Assembly (NCBI RefSeq): GCF_045310675.1
Contig: NZ_JBJHZZ010000014.1
Span: 7,707 to 71,706, forward strand
Length of the DNA stretch: 64,000 bases
Origin: Clostridium_AT stratigraminis
GTDB lineage: Bacteria > Bacillota > Clostridia > Clostridiales > Clostridiaceae
Direction of reading: 5' to 3'
Of the stretch, positions 62,201-64,000 are shown piece by piece. The notes under the pieces were generated by a model. That model did not search any database and was not told where the DNA came from. It worked only from the letters and a program-made list of their open reading frames with translations. The position numbers and the translations under genes were made by a program. Position 1 is the first letter of the stretch. Each line of letters starts with the position of its first letter.

Positions 62201-62770
62201 ATGAGCTATAATTATGAGGATAACGAAATCTTTGATGAAAAAGATGCTGATAATGAGCTAAGCAAAGATAAAGGTCTGCCTGAATATGAAGAATTATACG
62301 ATCCAGAAGAAGATGTAGCTTCCAATATGGATAGGGGCTATAGTTTTAACTATGATGAAATTGATAATGTTTTTATTCCATTTTACACTTGTCCATATTT
62401 TAGACAACAGCAATTCCCAGGTGGAAATAATCCACCCCCAAGGCCACCCGTTGGATCACCTGGAGGTCATCCTGGAATACCACAAGGCGGGCATGGTGGA
62501 CATCAAGGTATGCCGTCTTCTCCACCACCTGGTTTTATACCTCCAAAACCACATATGCATGGCGGTATTTCTCCACATGCTATAGACCCAGGTGCTATAA
62601 TGCCATGTAGGTTTAGATTTTCTTATATTTGGTTAAGGAACGGTAATTCCTTCTGGGCTTATATAACCCATGTTGGAAGAACCTCAATAGCAGGCTTTAG
62701 ATGGAATGGCCGCAGATGGATTTATTTTGGAATGGCTCTAAGAAATATTGAAAGCTTTACCTGCCATTAA
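62201..62770 (+). CDS. Acidic, Pro/Gly/His-rich protein, possible spore surface component
   Basis: 189 residues, RBS AAAGGAG. The first 60 residues are strongly acidic (EDNEIFDEKDADNELSKD). The middle 70 are collagen- or coat-like, rich in Pro, Gly and His. The last 60 form a Trp/Arg-rich domain: CRFRFSYIWLRNGNSFWAYI and the stretch ending NIESFTCH. A degenerate relative of that domain is encoded next door (62853). The composition resembles exosporium or coat proteins, but there is no firm family match. Confidence 0.65.
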   Translation: MSYNYEDNEIFDEKDADNELSKDKGLPEYEELYDPEEDVASNMDRGYSFNYDEIDNVFIPFYTCPYFRQQQFPGGNNPPPRPPVGSPGGHPGIPQGGHGGHQGMPSSPPPGFIPPKPHMHGGISPHAIDPGAIMPCRFRFSYIWLRNGNSFWAYITHVGRTSIAGFRWNGRRWIYFGMALRNIESFTCH

Positions 62771-62852
62771 GAATAAAGACATGAAGAGATGCTGAGGTAA
62801 ATATGATCCTTCGCCTGTAGGCGAAATAACAAAGGAATCCTTTAACGCACCC

Positions 62853-63122
62853 TTGCAGCCTCCACCAAATTATATTCCTGATATATGTAGAGCAAAAGCC
62901 CTTGGCATGTGCAGTCCTCCGAAGTCTAATAAAATTCTACCCACAACCTTAACTCCTTGTTTTTTTAAAATCACTTATATATGGCTAAAGGACTATACTG
63001 GCGTATGGGTAAAACCTATTAATTTATCTGAAGATTTTTGGATTTGCTGGGTATGGAATTTAAACCTATGGATCTTGACTAAAATACCTATTATAAATAT
63101 AGAAGCCTTCATATGCAATTAA
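62853..63122 (+). CDS. Partner of the 62201 protein; shares its C-terminal domain, probably N-terminally decayed
   Basis: 89 residues from a TTG with no good SD. The C-terminal 60 residues (CFFKITYIWLKDYTGVWVKP and the end INIEAFICN) align with the C-terminal domain of the neighbour (IWLRNGNSFW, NIESFTCH). The frame stays open upstream to 62796 without a start codon, coding a Pro-rich peptide (YDPSPVGEITKESFNAPLQP), while a TGA precedes it. I suspect a frameshift has removed the original N-terminus. Confidence 0.5.
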   Translation: MQPPPNYIPDICRAKALGMCSPPKSNKILPTTLTPCFFKITYIWLKDYTGVWVKPINLSEDFWICWVWNLNLWILTKIPIINIEAFICN

Positions 63123-63151
63123 AAAAGCTGCAGGAATTCCTGCAGCTTTTT
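63122..63151. terminator. Bidirectional terminator
   Basis: AAAAAGCTGCAGGAATTCCTGCAGCTTTTT split as AAAAAGCTGCAGG / CCTGCAGCTTTTT: a perfect palindrome between convergent genes. Confidence 0.92.
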
Positions 63152-63175
63152 AATTTCCTAATTATACTTTATTAA

Positions 63176-64000
63176 TTAAACATTAACCTTCTTCTTTTTT
63201 CTGTCATAGAGTATAACAGCTGCTCCTAATGCTGCAATTAATGCACCAAAGTCAACAACCATTGTAAAGTCTACTGGTGATCCAGTTTGAGGAAGCTTAT
63301 CAGAAGAAATTGCTGTATTATCTATTACAAAGTAATCACTGCAATGATCTGTTGTAAATACTATATACCCATTAGCATCTACAGCTACATCCTTCTGTGC
63401 AACTTCATAAGTATTCTTATCTGCAAAGTATCTTAATACATTTACAGTTTTATTAGCCCAATCCTTACCTATAAATACTTTAACATCAGCTTTTCCTGGT
63501 AATTTACCTTCATAAGTAAAGGAGAAGGAAGCAATAGCAACATCTTTTCCTACTATAGCCTTAGCTTTAGCAGCTTCTTTAGCCTTAAGATCAGCACTAA
63601 CTGTCTTTAAGGATAAATCTATGTCCTTTATTAACTCTGGCTTAATATTAAGTCCATTAAAGGTCCAAGTTACTCCATCCTTTTGGAAGGTTATAGTTTT
63701 ATCCTTGCCAGCTATTGCTGTAAATACATCTTTTGATACTACTGAATTAGATGTTATATCTACTACAGTAGTAGATTTATCAGCTGCTGCTTTTATTGCA
63801 TCAACTACTTTTGAAGTTTCGTTTGCAATTGGCTTAACTTCAGTTTGTTGAACAACAGCAGTTGTGTAGATCTTCCAGTTATTTGCGTTAGTTGGAGATA
63901 TAGTTTTATTATCCTCAACATACTTAAACATCATATTTCTTACTTGTCCATCATCTCCAAGAGCCTTAGCTGAATCATAGTAGGTAGCAGCAATAGTTGC
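63176..64000 (-). CDS. LPXTG-type cell-wall-anchored protein (C-terminal part)
   Basis: 275 codons of the 3' part; the gene continues beyond the right edge, and the frame is open to the last base (ATIAATYYDSAKALGDDG). The C-terminus has a sortase motif LPQTG, a hydrophobic segment (VVDFGALIAALGAAVILY) and a positive tail RKKKKVNV, so the protein is linked to peptidoglycan. The region before it (TYEGKLPGKADVKVFIGKDW, VAVDANGYIVFTTDHCSDYF) is a beta-rich repeat domain common in clostridial surface proteins. Ligand unknown. Confidence 0.88.
   Translation of the reverse strand, partial: ATIAATYYDSAKALGDDGQVRNMMFKYVEDNKTISPTNANNWKIYTTAVVQQTEVKPIANETSKVVDAIKAAADKSTTVVDITSNSVVSKDVFTAIAGKDKTITFQKDGVTWTFNGLNIKPELIKDIDLSLKTVSADLKAKEAAKAKAIVGKDVAIASFSFTYEGKLPGKADVKVFIGKDWANKTVNVLRYFADKNTYEVAQKDVAVDANGYIVFTTDHCSDYFVIDNTAISSDKLPQTGSPVDFTMVVDFGALIAALGAAVILYDRKKKKVNV

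Overview
The window reads as chromosomal DNA of an anaerobic, spore-forming, low-GC Firmicute, most likely Clostridium in the strict sense. Base composition is strongly AT-rich, AGGAGG Shine-Dalgarno (SD) sites are common, and TTG/GTG starts are frequent. The gene set agrees: pyruvate:ferredoxin oxidoreductase, two bifunctional AdhE enzymes, the start of a glycine reductase (Stickland) operon, and many spore genes (alpha/beta SASP, CotF-like, CwlJ/GerQ, DUF3787). I cannot name a species.

Layout. 1-1060: glycine riboswitch, grdX and a truncated thioredoxin-reductase-like gene of the grd operon (minus). 1.1-4.5 kb: DegV, TrmL, HAD phosphatase, cell-wall amidase. 4.6-9.1 kb: a MoxR / DUF58 / transglutaminase operon with a tRNA-Leu one base beyond its end. 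9.2-15.2 kb: VanW protein, M42 peptidase, patatin, zwf, a decayed penicillin-binding-protein fragment and a DUF1450 protein. 15.3-19.4 kb: lgt / cysteine desulfurase / thiI / larE sulfur-transfer operon. 19.4-24.1 kb: PAP2 protein, an alpha/beta hydrolase lacking its serine, TerC behind a yybP-ykoY (manganese) riboswitch, SDR, small spore protein. 24.2-33.7 kb: PFOR, bPH-like protein, DacF-type carboxypeptidase, gerQ/cwlJ, HNH, YihY. 33.7-41.5 kb: EamA, mnmH (tRNA 2-selenouridine), asnS behind a T-box, membrane MutS homologue, zinc-type ABC lipoprotein with its promoter and operator. 42-49.3 kb: Gld-type ABC system, coat proteins, SASP, a MurA carrying Asp in place of Cys. 49.3-54 kb: an exonuclease / helicase-LexA fusion pair, FAD oxidoreductase, CBS protein. 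54-61.5 kb: two tandem adhE paralogues, the second with three Rex-like sites. 61.5-64 kb: unknown proteins and the C-terminal part of an LPXTG surface protein.

The most unusual feature is not a gene. At least six places carry a family of roughly 80-100 bp double-hairpin repeats inserted exactly at a Shine-Dalgarno sequence. Each copy starts just after a GAGG/GGAGG and ends in a fresh AAAAGGAGG that serves the downstream gene. In several cases removing the repeat in thought restores tightly spaced operon junctions. Arms differ between copies but remain complementary, copies are nested or tandem, and one copy is an internally deleted remnant. A second, unrelated 45-46 bp repeat (two tandem units) also ends in an SD. 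I know of no described element with this behaviour.

Genes that plausibly work together: glycine sensing and glycine reduction with selenium use (grd operon, mnmH); pyruvate oxidation to acetyl-CoA and reduction to ethanol (PFOR, AdhE) under redox control; cysteine-derived sulfur transfer (desulfurase, ThiI, LarE); CwlJ with GerQ in germination; exonuclease with the helicase-LexA protein in a possible DNA-damage response.
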